This document shows, piece after piece, positions 23,320-34,819 of a DNA stretch of 64,000 bases. Made by a program: the position numbers and the translations under genes. Source of the DNA: Cycas panzhihuaensis (Eukaryota > Cycadophyta); NCBI GenBank assembly GCA_023213395.1, contig CM041465.1, positions 28,341,741 through 28,405,740 on the forward strand. Reading direction: 5' to 3'. Numbering within the stretch: the stretch's first letter is position 1; every line of letters begins with the position of its first letter. Under the pieces are notes generated by a model. That model was not told the origin of the DNA, did no database searches, and saw only the letters and a program-made list of their open reading frames with translations.

Positions 23320-23763
23320 TGTTAGGATTATTAATGTTACTTTTATGTTATTTCTTATGTATTATTTAAGTCACATGTGTAAATTATTATTTAAGCGATT
23401 CTAATGTTTAGAGTTTAGAAGTTAATAAATATTATGTGAAAGGTCATTGAAATATGCAACTGCCCATTTCAACGAACCTTTCTTGTTATTAATATCTTCT
23501 CCTAGATTCAAGGAGGTGGTTCTGAGAATCTAGGAGGCCATCTAAAGCCTATTTCAAAGGCTGGTTTTGTGATTTGTAGAGGGTATCTTTAAGGTCCTTT
23601 ATATAAGTTTATTTTTTAATAAAATTTTAGAATTAGGAGGTGATTTTTCTTCCCCAGAAGGGGTTTTCTACCTGTCAAACTATGTGTACTTATGGAATGT
23701 CTTTCTCTTATGTTTTTACTGTTCATGTGATCCTATGACATTGTTCATATACCTATTCTCACA
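23320..23763 (+). repeat. 5' LTR of Copia element 2
   Basis: It starts TGTTAGGATTATTAATG and ends ATTCTCACA, paired with 30538-30983. TTTATATAAGTT (about 23599) is a possible TATA box. Confidence 0.95.
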
Positions 23764-23776
23764 TGGTAGTAGAGCT
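23764..23776 (+). promoter_or_regulatory. Primer-binding site, initiator-Met tRNA type
   Basis: TGGTAGTAGAGCT follows the LTR directly, close to the canonical TGGTATCAGAGC. Confidence 0.85.
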
Positions 23777-23929
23777 ATTTCCAAGGCTTTGCTAGCTAGA
23801 TTCTCCTTTCCAGCTTGGTCTAATCATTTGTATCGGTGAAGCATCAAGACTATTTCTACTAGTTTAGAAAACTTTGGTGTATAACCAAACCCTCTAAGTT
23901 TTGAATCATAACATTTTACAAGCTGGTTG

Positions 23930-24740
23930 GCGCAAAGTTACACAGCTTGTTAAGGTAAACCTTCAGCTAATTCTTTAGAAGTAGCTATTGTAGATAATGC
24001 ATCTAAAAGTTGTCGAATAGCGTATTCTCCACTCTCTTGGAGTATATCTTTTCTGGAGTCCTAGGCTTCTTTATCCCATCTCAAGACAGTCTTGAAGCTT
24101 GGTTGACTATATTTGTCATCAGGAGGAAAATATGTTCCACCCATCATGGGCTTCAAATCAGGGGTAATGAAATAGCTTAATGGCCACCCTCCTACACCAT
24201 AAATAACTTGCACATATGTCATGTATATCTTATCTACATCTAGATGCTCCTCTTTGTCTGCCTTGATACTCATAAACCAATCATTCAATAATTTTACCAC
24301 CTCTTCATTCTTGAATTATTCCACCTCCATAACATGACACTAGTGGCAGGTGTTGTATCCAATCAACAAAAATATAGGCTTCTCTTCAATTCAAGCTTTG
24401 GAAAAGGCCTCCTCTCCCCATAGATACCAGTTAACTAGATTATGCACGTGCTGAAGTAGATAAGGACTTTGTTCTCTAGCAAGTCTATTAGTGTACTTGT
24501 GGCCCCCACTTTATTCCTGTGCCATCGCCATAAATATGAGGGTGCGAAGCCCATGAGACCTAGTTGCCAAAGGCGTAGACGACAGGAAATTAAATGATTT
24601 CTGCATCCCCAAATGCAAATGCCTATGGCTTGAGGCACTAACAATAACCCTTCTTAGCATAAGAGGCGAGAATGCACCCCTGAAACCATCATGTGTCACT
24701 GCTTTTTGAATAGAATACCCTTTGTTGCACTAAAAGAATA
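23930..24740 (-). pseudogene. Captured SPATA20/YyaL-like (DUF255) gene, N-terminal part
   Basis: On the minus strand, an Arg/Ser-rich, plastid-transit-like start (LRRVIVSASSHRHLHL, ATG 24699) leads to [20 protein letters not shown] and [13 protein letters not shown]. The thioredoxin-like motif follows as CH-stop-CHVMEVE; the normal W is now TAG at about 24342. Next come EEVVKLLNDWFMSIKADKEE, VDKIYMTYVQ, GGWPLSYFITPDLKP and MGGTYFPPDDKYSQPSFKT, and the piece ends near 23930. This order is the conserved N-terminal thioredoxin-like domain of the SPATA20/YyaL family, also present as a nuclear gene in plants. There is a frame change around 24500-24460 and there are three or more stops. It is a host gene fragment, not part of the Copia machinery, and lies antisense in the element's leader. 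Confidence 0.85.
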
Positions 24741-24805
24741 AAAGAAACCTTTATCATGGAAATGTTAATAATAAATATAATCGTGTGCCAAAAGAATTTG
24801 CCCTG

Positions 24806-25260
24806 CTATGGGAAGATGTAGAATCCAAGAACTTGTTCCACCTCTTGACTTGTCCAGATGTAAAAAGCCCCTTCCTTTTTCTGTAGTACACCTTTAAACT
24901 CTACATTGTCAGCATCCTCTGTAGAATAAATTCCACCTTCCTGGTCTATCATATCCCTCTTCAAGTAGTCCAGTATGTCTCGAGAAGCAAATAAATACAT
25001 GAGATCTTTCAAGATGGCAAATACATCCAAATATACATTGACAAGCTGTCCTTGGTCATAAAGAATTTTCTCATAGTGGGGAACATGCCAATGTTTATCC
25101 TGCCATCGATGACACAACTTATATCTTCTCGTCTGATATCATGGAAATGATAGAGAGGCACTAGAAAAACATCACGGAGGGCATTTTTTAGAGAGGATTG
25201 CAACGAGCTTTCACAACGTTCTAGTGAACCAGACGAAAGACATTTGCAGCCACCACCATG
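24806..25260 (-). pseudogene. Captured SPATA20/YyaL-like gene, later (catalytic-barrel) part, misplaced upstream
   Basis: The minus-strand frame 25117-24806 reads HWHVPHYEKILYDQGQLVN, VYLDVFAILKD, SRDILDYLKRDMIDQEGGIY, STEDADNVEFKG and KKEGAFYIWTSQEVEQVLG. These match the middle of SPATA20/YyaL proteins (the part after the thioredoxin-like domain). In the protein this block comes after the piece at 24740-23930, but here it lies 5' of it on the same strand, so the order is scrambled. The exon ends appear to be at about 25260 and 24806. A TATA-like run (TATATAAAC, about 25380) and CCCTACCTGG lie upstream on the minus strand. Confidence 0.85.
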
Positions 25261-25383
25261 ATTCGATCACCAGGTAGGGTTTCTTCCTTTCCTTTCCCCC
25301 CTCGGATCCCAAAATTTCTTCTAATTTACTTTTCTTTTATATAATTCAAAATTTGACCAGGTCCACGTAGTGTATTAACCGTT

Positions 25384-25417
<34 letters not shown>

Positions 25418-26275
25418 AATAAACTTTAGGATATATTTAAATTAGCAACCCCCCCTACACTTTATAAATTCCCCCTTATAACATTTAAATTACAAATTAA
25501 AATCAACATCTTCCCCCCCTTTTTATTACATTTGATTTGTAAATAAAAACATTTACCTTAATGCACTAACTTCAATATAATAAACTTTAGAATTAAAACT
25601 CCTCCTTTTATAACACTTAGTATAAATACAATTTAACCCTTCTTTTTTTAAATTTATAATTTTATTCTTGTTTTTTCCCTCCCCTCCACACTTAATTATT
25701 TAATCTTCTTGTATTATAAGTAATATATAATTAAAATCCCCTCCCCTTTAAGTTTTTAACATTAAAATAAACCTCCTCCTTATTATAAGGTTTTTATAAC
25801 CTTTTTTAAATAGTGTATATATATAGATTTTTTTAACTTAGGCAACATACAACTTTTATTAATTATTTTCAACCTTTTATATATTAGTTTTATGCCTTCA
25901 ACATTGTTGTCATCTTAAAGCACTTAAATAAATCAATTGTAAAATATAATATTAATTAATTATTTTAATTTCATACTTTATTATTTGATAATCAACAATT
26001 ATAATATTCTTGAAACCTAATTTTTTTTAAAGTAAACACTTACATTTTAAGGGGGACTGTTTATTTTTTAGGTTAAGGGGGACTATTTCTTTAAGAGGGA
26101 CTATTTCTCTAAGGGGAATTATTTATTTAGAAATATGTGATCTTTTTTAAAAGAGAAAAGTTAGTAATTCATACTACTATGATTTTCATTATGCCTTAGT
26201 AACCTTAATAAGTAATTATTTTTTTCACCTACCTTTATATCCTTCACTCTTCAATCAAACTTTATAATTTCCAAT
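25261..26275 (+). other. AT-rich leader of Copia element 2
   Basis: No coding sequence is seen. It includes a (TA)n tract at 25385-25410 and, near 26040-26125, three or four short units of the form TTAAGGGGGACTATTT. Confidence 0.5.
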
Positions 26276-27231
26276 ATGGATTTAATGCGAGGGACAAAAA
26301 TCTGCGTTCCAATTCCAGTGTTAACCAGCTCAAACTATGCTGATTAGAGGAATCGCATATCCCATCAGCTTAAACAACAAAAAATATGGTGATATGTGAA
26401 AGGTGAATTTAAAAAACCAAAAGATGAAACTATAGAAAGTTATATGGTATATCTAATGAAATAAATTCAGCCTTAGGCACCATATTAAACTCACTTTCAC
26501 TAGAAATTAGTTGGCATTTTTTTGAAATAGATGATCTAGCCACTGTTTGGAAAACTTTGCAAGAAAAATATGATAAGGTCGATACACATCAACTAGCTGT
26601 CTTAGAACAACAACTGTATGACCTTACTTATGATAATTTTTCTAAAGTTGAGGATTTTTTATGTAAAATTTAACTAATTAAAAAAGACTTAGGTAACTGT
26701 ATTAAATCCAAAACTAAAGAAGGTGATACTAAACAAATAATCATACATGCTAAAGACGACGATATGCTCGTCCATCTTGCAATAAACAAATTGCTAAAAC
26801 ATTTTAATTTTTTCAAAACTGTTAAACAATAAGTTGGCAATCCTCCTATCACATTTAATCAGTTGATAAACTAATTGATTAAACATCAAATAATGTTAAT
26901 TCAAATAAGCATATTAAAAGATCCTTCCCAGGCTTTATTTTCCAAAACTAAGCCACAAAATAAAAATAAACAATAGAATAATTCTAATAATAATCCAAAA
27001 TTCCAAAAACCTCATAGAGGTTCTCAATCTAATTTCTAAAATAATATTAAGTATTCTAGTCCATCTAAATATCAGAATACTCCTCATCAATCATTTCTTA
27101 ATCAGAACAATGTAAATCCTTCTCAGAACACTAGTTGTGCCTATTGTCATAAAAAAGGCCACACTATTGATATCTGTAGAAGTAGAATAACTTCAGAGGC
27201 ATGGAAAGCTTATAAGGGATTGCAAAACTGA
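26276..27231 (+). pseudogene. gag: Copia element 2 Gag
   Basis: The ATG at 26276 fits the usual Gag start (IPVLTSSNYAD). In another frame the UBN2-like core reads DLATVWKTLQEKYDKVDTHQ and LAVLEQQLYDLTYDNFSKVE. A CCHC zinc knuckle is intact at 27136-27177 (CAYCHKKGHTIDIC). An Asn/Gln-rich stretch precedes the knuckle. At least two frame changes and several stops are present. Nucleic-acid binding and particle assembly would be its role. Confidence 0.8.
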
Positions 27232-27264
27232 CCTTAATCCCGACCACAAAACTAAAAACTTCAT

Positions 27265-27720
27265 AATCGTTCTCTAACAACAACAACTTCTACATTTGTT
27301 GCCCCAACTAATCAACCACCACAATGGATCCTTAACTCTGGTGCATCTTATCACATGACAAGATACCAAAAAATTTATCCACTTATCAATCTAAAACTAA
27401 CTTTGAAGAAGAGATTTCTTTTGGAAGTGGAACTCAACTTAAAGCAAAAGGATCAGGTCATGTTACCTTAAAAGATTGTTCAATAAAGGATGTCTTCTAC
27501 GTACCAGGTTTGTTACCAAACCTACTCTCAATTTATCAAATATGCTAGAAAGACCTTATCGTCAAATTCTGAAAAGATAAATTTATTATCAAATAGCCAT
27601 TAAACAAATTTAAACATATTGACTTAGAACCTATTGATCATAACATAGGTCTCTATAGTTTAATAAGTTTACAAAATAACAAAACAAAACCCTTCAGTGC
27701 CTTTATCGCTAAATCTAACT
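27265..27720 (+). pseudogene. Copia element 2 protease
   Basis: The catalytic segment reads WILNSGASYHMT (27325-27360), where D-S-G-A is expected: the catalytic Asp codon GAC is now AAC. The rest (SIKDVFYVPGL-like block at about 27480-27520) is readable across frames. This protease would have been inactive even without the later stops. Confidence 0.7.
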
Positions 27721-27732
27721 CAATTAGTAAAC

Positions 27733-28560
27733 TTTGACATGCACGATTTGGCCATACACGTTATGATAAATTTTAATATCTAAAAAAACATGACATGGTT
27801 CATGGTCTTCCACCCTTAAATACTATTTATGGTGTTTGTGAAGCCTGTGTAACAGGTAAGCAACACATGGACCCGTTTCCATATAAAACACAATTTAGAG
27901 TGAAAGTTCCACTTGAACTTGTTCACTTTGACATATGTGGACCTTTTCATGTAACGTCATATTCTGGATCTCATTATTTTGTCATGTTCATTGATGATTT
28001 TTCAAGAAAATGTTGGGTTTACATACTCAAAACATGCAGTCAAGTGTTTGACATTTTTATCGAATTCAAAATGCTTGTTGAAAACCAATCGAACTCAAAA
28101 ATCAAAATTTTTAGGTTTGATAATGCCAAGGAATACTTAAGTGGCAAATTTATTTCCTTCTTTAAAAAGTATAGAATTTAATTTCAGCATTCCATTGCAT
28201 ACACTCCTCAATAAAATAATGTTACTGAATGCAAGAACCACACTCTTATTGAGATGACTTGTTGTATGTTACATGCAAAGAACCTTGACCTAAAGTTGTG
28301 GGCAGAAGCAATTAACTGCTCCAACTATCTTCTAAATCATCTACCTAGTAAATGCCTACAAAACGTTACTCCAGAACAAAAATAGTTTGGAAGAAAACCT
28401 TCAATCAATCATTTATTTATCTTTGGAAGTATTGTGTGGGGACACGTTCCTAAAGAAAAACACAAAAAACTAGATCCTAAGAGTTAAAAATACATCTTCA
28501 TTGGATATAGTGAAGAAAGTAAAGCTTATAGATTTTTGGATCCAGTCATATATTAAATTT
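27733..28560 (+). pseudogene. Copia element 2 integrase
   Basis: The pre-integrase block HARFGHTRYDKF and the zinc Cys pair (CEACVTGKQHM) precede the core. In the core, LVHFDICGPFHV, RFDNAKEYLSG (Asp codon 28119-28121) and TECKNHTLIEM (Glu codon 28227-28229) keep D, D and E with D-35-E spacing. ALL-type C-terminal motifs follow (IFIGYSEESKAYRFLDP). Stops at 28179, 28213, 28385 and others interrupt it. Confidence 0.85.
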
Positions 28561-28849
28561 TAATTTTACGTGACATCATATTTAATGAAAAATGATTTTC
28601 TTCAACCTCTACTTATGTAGAACTTCTGGTTGAAAATCTGTTAACCAACGCCTATTTGGTTGACCCTTTGAAAAGTAAGCTAACCCTGAAATCATAGAAT
28701 CCTTATCTACTTAAGTCTAGAATTGGACTCTATCTGAATCTACTAAAATAGACTCTTCTTTTCAATCTAACTCCTCAAATCAACCTGTAACTACAGAAAT
28801 AGGTTCCAACAAGTAGCTTGTCTAGGCAAAGAATATGCTTGCTAACATT

Positions 28850-30480
28850 GGATTTGATATTGGTAATTCTTCAGATATCAAGCAAACACGTACCTAAAAA
28901 TTATATGCTAACTATGCCTTAATAGCCAAAACAATGGATAATAATGATCCTAAAACCTTTAAACAAGTTAGCAATAATCATGTATGGCAGGAAGCTATGC
29001 AAACTAAATTTGATGCTTTAATCAAGAGTTCAACTTGGAATCTCATACCATTCCCACTTGGGAAAAATATAGTTGACTGTAAATGGGTTTATAGAACAAA
29101 ATACAACTCAACAGGCATAGTTGAAAAATATAAAGCTCGCCTATTTGAAAAAGGATTTTCTCAAATTGATGGCATAAATTATAATGAAACCTTTTCCCCT
29201 ATTGCAAAGATGAATACGATTATAATAATTATTGCTCTAGCAGCCAAGTTTGGTTGGAAAATCCATCAAATGGATGTAAAGAGCATATTTGTGAGTGGTG
29301 ATCTCAAAGAAGAGATCTACATGTCTTAGCCACCTGGCTTTATTGATAATTCTAATTTAGTTTGTAAACTAAAGAAATCTATTTATGGATTAAAAAAAGC
29401 TCCTCGAGCTTGGTACACTAAAATTGACAATTATCTAATTCAAATTGGATACACTAGATATACTAGTGATCCAAATCTTTTTTTCAAATGTGAAAATAAA
29501 AATATTACTATTTTAATCCTGTTTGTTGATGATATCATAATCACTGGATCATCAACTAATAACATTCATCATTTAAAATCTACTTTAATAAATAAATTTG
29601 AAATGACTGATCTAGGTCTTCTACATTATTTTCTTGGATTACAAATTTATCAACATGATTCAAAAATTACTATATCTCAATCTAAATATATTTTAGACTT
29701 AATTCAACAGTTTAACATGGAAAATGCTAAACCCATGTCAAATTTGTTACAATCAAGAGTAAAATTATCTACTAGTTGTTCATCACCTTTATATGATCCT
29801 ACATTATATAGATAACTAATTGGTAGTCTTATTTATTTAACTCATACCCACCCTGATATATCCTATGCTGTCTCTTTATGTTTACATTATATGCAACAGC
29901 CACATGAATCACATTTGAAAGCTACTAAACGTATATTAAGATATGTTCAAAACACTATTTTTTATGGTCTAACTTGTAATTTTTACAGTAAACCTTTAAC
30001 TTTAATAGGATATACTGATTCAGATTAGGTAAGTGATACAAACGATCGAAAATCTACATCAGGTTATGTATTTTTTATAGATTCTTTATCTATTACTTGG
30101 TCTAGTAAAAAAATGCAGGCACTAGTTTTATCAATGACTGAAGTTGAATATCAAGCACTAGTTGAAGCCAGCAAAAAAGCACTTTGGCTCAAATCTCTTC
30201 TAAATAAAATTGGTCTGTCTCTTAACTCTTCCATTGAACTTAAAGTTGATAATCAAGGTGCCATTACTATTGCTACAAATCCAGTTACACATTTTAGAAC
30301 TAAACATATAGAATTACATCAACATTTTATTCGTAATCTTGTTACTGATAATATTGTTCATTTGTTTTATTGTCCAATAGATCTATAGGTTGCTGACATA
30401 CTCACAAAGTATTTAACTAAAGTCAAGTTTCTAAACCTTAAAGATTTGTTAAAGATAAAAGAAGTCTCCATCAAAGGGGG
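28850..30480 (+). pseudogene. pol: Copia element 2 reverse transcriptase and RNase H
   Basis: One continuous frame from 28934 to about 30480 has only a few stops (29327, 29813, 30028, 30386). RT motifs are VDCKWVYRTKYNSTG, KARLFEKGFSQIDGINY, HQMDVKSIFVSGDLKEEIYM, KSIYGLKKAPRAWY and the catalytic FVDDIIITG (29522-29548). RNase H shows GYTDSD, DRKSTSGYVFF, SMTEVEYQALVEA and KVDNQGAITIA, then the tail KHIELHQHFIRN. The motif set is that of plant Copia elements. This is the best-preserved pol in the window. Confidence 0.9.
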
Positions 30481-30525
30481 ATCAACGTGATGAAGACCTT
30501 CTTTTTTCATATCATAAAAGTTAAC

Positions 30526-30537
30526 TTTAAAGGGGGA
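30526..30537 (+). promoter_or_regulatory. Polypurine tract of Copia element 2
   Basis: TTAAAGGGGGA ends at the base before the 3' LTR. Confidence 0.88.
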
Positions 30538-30983
30538 TGTTAGGATTATTAATGTTACTTTTATGCTATTTCTTATGTCTTATTTAAGTCACATATGTAA
30601 ATTATTATTTAAGTGATTCCAATATTTAGAGTTTAGAAGTTAATTAAATATTATATGAAAGGTCATTGAAATATGTAACTGCCTATTTTAATGAACCTTT
30701 CTTGTTATTAATATGTTCTCCTAGATTTAAGGAGGTGGTTCCGAGAATCTAGGAGGCTGTCTAAAGCCTGTTTCAAAGGCTAGTTTTGTGGTTTGTAGAG
30801 GGTATCTTTAAGGTCCTTCGTATAAGTTTATTTTTTAATAAAATTTTAGAATTATGAGGTGGTTTTTCTTCTCCAAGAGGGGTTTTTCACTTGTCAAACC
30901 ATGTGTACTTGTGTAATGTCTTTCTCTTATGTTTTTACTATTCATGTGATCCTATGACATTGTTCATGTACTTATTCTCACAC
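30538..30983 (+). repeat. 3' LTR of Copia element 2
   Basis: Partner of 23320-23763, followed by the target-site duplicate CAAAA. Confidence 0.95.
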
Positions 30984-31007
30984 AAAAAAAATTCAACAAG
31001 CCATCAA

Positions 31008-31026
31008 TCTATGCTCTGATATTAGA
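31008..31026 (-). promoter_or_regulatory. Primer-binding site of the older minus-strand Copia element
   Basis: On the minus strand the sequence after the LTR is TCTAATATCAGAGCATAG, which keeps ATCAGAGC of the iMet-type PBS. It lies just outside Copia element 2 and fits the gag at 19862 (minus), about 3.5 kb away once the insertion is removed. Confidence 0.65.
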
Positions 31027-31399
31027 TGAAGGAAAATAAATAAGATGGAGATAGGGCAGAGCATAATTACATAGTTAAAACATTATTGCATAAACACATA
31101 AAACTTTTGTATTCAATCTATGATGAGTGAGTACATAGTAAATCTCCAAATATAGCCAGTGTCTAAAGATACCAGGGTTGCACACCCCTCCAAATATATA
31201 ATTTGGGGGAGGAGAGAAACTCCTCAATCCCTAGAATTTAAACAATAATAAAATATTGTATAACTTAACTCAAATTAACTTTAACCTTACCTTATACTTA
31301 CCTTCACATGTGAGCACCCGCATATGTAAATTGGTGGGAGTGGGGTGTGCACTCTTGGGTGAAAGATGAGAGTAGAGTGATGATCATTAACCTCTAACA
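31027..31399 (-). repeat. 5' LTR of the older minus-strand Copia element (probable)
   Basis: On the minus strand it would run from TGTTAGAGGTTAATG (31399) to CCTTCA (31027), about 373 bp, next to the PBS. It contains a hairpin-prone G/C tract pair near 31190-31370. No second copy is in the window, so the start is uncertain. Confidence 0.5.
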
Positions 31400-34213
31400 T
31401 TTGGTAGAACCTATCATTATCATGGAATTGGTATATAGGATTTATACCTTATTAAGGTGGTTAATCATATGAATATAGGCCTACAAGTTTAGGTCATTCT
31501 TAATAATAAGGCTAGTATGGGTCACTCATGGAAATAAGTATGTACTAGGGCTCTAAATCTATAAGTGGAAAGCCATACAAGTGACAAGAGAATCATCACA
31601 TTCAAGGCTCAACCAACTCATATGGATGAGTGAGATATATGTGCAATGGATCCTCATACATTTTAGACTAAATAAAATATCCTAAAGAAAATGAAAGTAA
31701 TGAGAGAAGAAAGGAAAAAGTCTAGAAATGCTAGGCAAGATTCCAATTGTTGAATCCCTAGTATGGTTGCTAGTGTATATATGATAATGGGATAAGACAC
31801 ATAACAAACCTAGTGATATGGGACCTAGGGCATGGACAAGTGTAGGTAAGGCATGCGGTATGAACTAATACCTTACTTAAGGCACTTGTAAGCCAATTGG
31901 GTGCAAGTACAAGGCTCAATTATGCTTCTATGAGGCTAGAGGGTGGCCTGACTTGGGCAACATATGCAAGTGTATGTATGCATAATATGGCTCTAGGAAT
32001 GGGAGCAAGCCTATGGAACGATATAAGGAACACACACCTAAATACATTTATATACTCTTTCATTTTATTGCAAATAAGAAAATCACCCTTGCTAGTAGTA
32101 TAATCTAGCTCTATAAGTTTGGAGACTTACAACTATGCAATCTTCTCCTTCATTCACTTAGGCTTTCAAATATAATATCTAAAACCTATTATGAGATTTA
32201 ATAATTCAATGTAGTGTGTAAGAGAGGGAAATAAAAATATACCTTTCTTTTTGGTGTTTTGAGTCTTTTTCTTTGTCTTTTATCCTTTTGGAGAAGGGGC
32301 TAATAAGATAGCTAAAAAAGAAAATAAATTTCTTTTCTCCTTTTTTTTTTTTTTTTTGAGGAAACGAAATAAAAAATCCTAACAAAAGGAAAGCAAATTT
32401 TTCTCTTTCTTTCTTTATTATTATTTTTTTTTCAAAAAATAAAGAGGCAATTAAGGTAAAAGAAAATTCTAGTGTGTTTCCTTTTAACCTTTTCCTTTTT
32501 AGTGATATTCCCTTTTGCTTCAAAAGGGGAAATGAAGGGAGAAGAGGAGGGGATGTACTTAGAATTGGTGTAGCATGCTCCTTCAATATTCATCTCTTCT
32601 TTATATGTCAAAAGTAGGCTTGGGGCATGAATTAAATAAGATAATATATATGTATAGAAATTTTATGCTAAATCTAGTAGCATTTTTGCTTACTAAATTA
32701 TATGATGATGTAAAAGAGTTTATGACAAAACTTAAAAAATATAAAAGTAAGTACAACTAGGGTAGGTTATAGTTTCCTCTCTTAGTTATAGGTATGTGCT
32801 CTTGCCTTGATGAGATGATACGGTGGATAATCTCAAGTATGAATTGAATGAAGGGGCTTCTCAATCCTTTAACACTTGCAACAAAGATAAGTGCTCTACC
32901 TACAAGGACAATAGTTAGCAAGCTATAAACAACACCATATTATAGTGATATTTCATTGAGAAATAAGAAGAAATAGTTAATTAAAATATGAAAAGCAAAC
33001 TTGGTGAGTGGGAGAGTAGTGAGGGCTCAAAAAAGCTCTAATATCCCCTAACTATAATTAGCACTTCAAGTTGTACTTAGATACTAGTCTCCTTCTATAG
33101 GTTCTTCTAATCCTATGGGCTAAAAGAAAATAAGGGGTAAGAGAAAATATGTAAGAAGCGAGATAGGGCTAATTTATACTCAACCTATCAAGTGAGAAAG
33201 TGAAACAAGCATGAAAGCAATAGAAATACACTCACCAACATGGATGTAGGAGGGTTACCTCATCCCAACAAGTAAGAGGATGCCAATAGATGAAAGTACT
33301 CTACTTGAGGGCACTCTAATGGTGTTGAAATTTGAATCTCTAAGTAAGAAAACCAAAGAAAGTATAGTAGATCAAGTGGTAACTTATTCCTCTTGGAAAT
33401 CTAGTATCATGATGGTAGAACCTTCATAAATCAACTTGGCCTCCCCTCTAAATGGAAAAATAAGAGGATTTATAAGTGAGGATAAGGTTGAGAAGGGTGG
33501 TTTTCAACCCACAATATAGGATAAAATAAGGGGACTAAATCCATAGATTTAGAGAAAAACCATATGGAAAAGAGGAGTTTTTGGTTTGACTTGGATTGTT
33601 AGGTCACCAAAAACTTATGTGCACCAATCTGGAGCTAACAGACATCACCCTAGACTGACAATAAATAACAAATAAGTCAACTATCATTATCAGGATCAAA
33701 ACTAGGTAGGTAATAGTCATACCATAAAATTTCGTTATAGTATCATGAAATCATTCATAATACTACAAAATACTTCATAGTACCATTATTCAACCTAAAA
33801 ACTAAGTAGTTTAGTAACAATTAGGATGTTATAGTGAAAAATCATGAAATCAATTTGAAAACATATTAATGATAAAGTCTAAGTAGAAATAAGGCCAAAA
33901 CAATGTAGATAATTATGAAATAAGGTATAAAAACCAATTAGAAGAGGAATAAAAGAATATTATTAGGGTACTAAAACATTTATTCCAACCTAAGGAGCCT
34001 AAAAGGTGGATGAATGGCTAGTGACTAGAGTCATACTCATCATTAGATAAACATATATACATGGCTCACAAGTAGATCAAATAAGCATGTAAAACATGCA
34101 TTCACTATATAAGATCATGATATAAGAAATTAATAAAATATAAAGAGATGTGAATCATACCTTCACTTACCTTTTTTCATGATGTCCATTCCATTCCGAG
34201 AAGCCAAGAAACA
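31400..34213 (-). repeat. Large LTR of Tat-type Gypsy family, copy C
   Basis: On the minus strand it starts at 34213 with TGTTTCTTGGCTTCTCGG, then GGAATGG, and within 60 bp GGTAAGTGAAGGTATG, collinear with copies A (1767) and B (16717). It holds 20-bp repeats at about 33715-33785 like those in copy B, and CTTATAAATCC (about 33475, minus) as a TATA candidate. It is more AT-rich and more diverged than A or B. The left end is not resolved and may be cut by the Copia LTR at 31399. Short frames, including a Lys-rich one at 32206-32586, are chance products of A/T tracts. Confidence 0.55.
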
Positions 34214-34700
34214 ATAGTATTCAGGTTGGAGATCCAACTTAGTAAAGATTGTAGTGCCATAGATCTTGTCTAATATATCATTAATTCTGGGGGCTGACAA
34301 CATATTTTTTATGGTTATTTTATTAAGTTTTTTATAATTGACACATAGGCTAAATGAGTCATCTTTTCTTTTGAACTAACATAATAAGGGTAACATATGG
34401 AATTTTGTTAGGTTGAATTATCCCCATTTCTATTAGCTCATTAATAATATTTTCAATCTTATTCTTTTAAAAGTCAAAATTTCTATAGGGATGAAAACTA
34501 ATAGGGTCATAAAGATTTTTTAGCTCAATAGTATAGTAACAAGTATAATCTAGAATGAGGCCAACCAATAATAGGGAAAAAATGGATTAATATTTATTAA
34601 GGATGTGTTGGATGCTAGGATGAATATTTATTTGGGCTTTAGGTATTATTTATTTGTACAATGCAACCTACTTTGTTGCTTAAATATTTCCTCATTTAAT
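34214..34700 (-). pseudogene. Gypsy RT fragment (non-Tat), minus strand
   Basis: On the minus strand the frame reads IELKNLYDPISFHPYRNFDF, stop, KNKIENIINELIEMGIIQP, then YVTLIMLVQKKR. After a frame change, the RT segment equivalent to T-K-L-D-L-Q-x-x-Y-Y is cut off exactly where LTR copy C begins (34213). The motif set (PYR..., KN-I-E...EL-E-GII-P) is RT of a different Gypsy lineage from the Tat elements, probably a chromovirus-type. Only the N-terminal part of RT remains. Confidence 0.7.
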
Positions 34701-34819
34701 TTGGATTTTTTTTTTAGTGGGGCAGGGGGGTTATATTCCATGGAGTTTATGGGTTTGTCCCATTTAGTCCTTAAATGAAATGAATGGGTTAGTGGAGGAG
34801 TTATTTGTTTTGTATGTAT

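Larger units (their letters stand above)
23320..30983 (+). mobile_element. Copia element 2, full length, degenerate, carrying host gene pieces
   Basis: This 7664-bp element has LTRs of 444 and 446 bp, an iMet-type PBS, a polypurine tract and a perfect target-site duplication, CAAAA (23315-23319 and 30984-30988). The order GAG, PR, INT, RT-RNH is that of Copia. The LTRs differ at about 8% of positions by eye. It is inserted in the leader of an older minus-strand Copia element, whose PBS lies 20 bp to the right. The 2.5 kb between its PBS and gag holds antisense pieces of a SPATA20/YyaL-like gene. Confidence 0.93.

Noticed and set aside
23930-25260. Bacterial contamination or transfer suggested by a YyaL-type protein
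   Set aside because: The transit-like N-terminus, the eukaryotic SPATA20-like motif set and the location inside a Copia element with a perfect target-site duplication point to a plant nuclear gene.
32206-32586. 126-codon minus-strand Lys/Phe-rich open frame
   Set aside because: Built from A and T homopolymer tracts in a decayed LTR; no motif.
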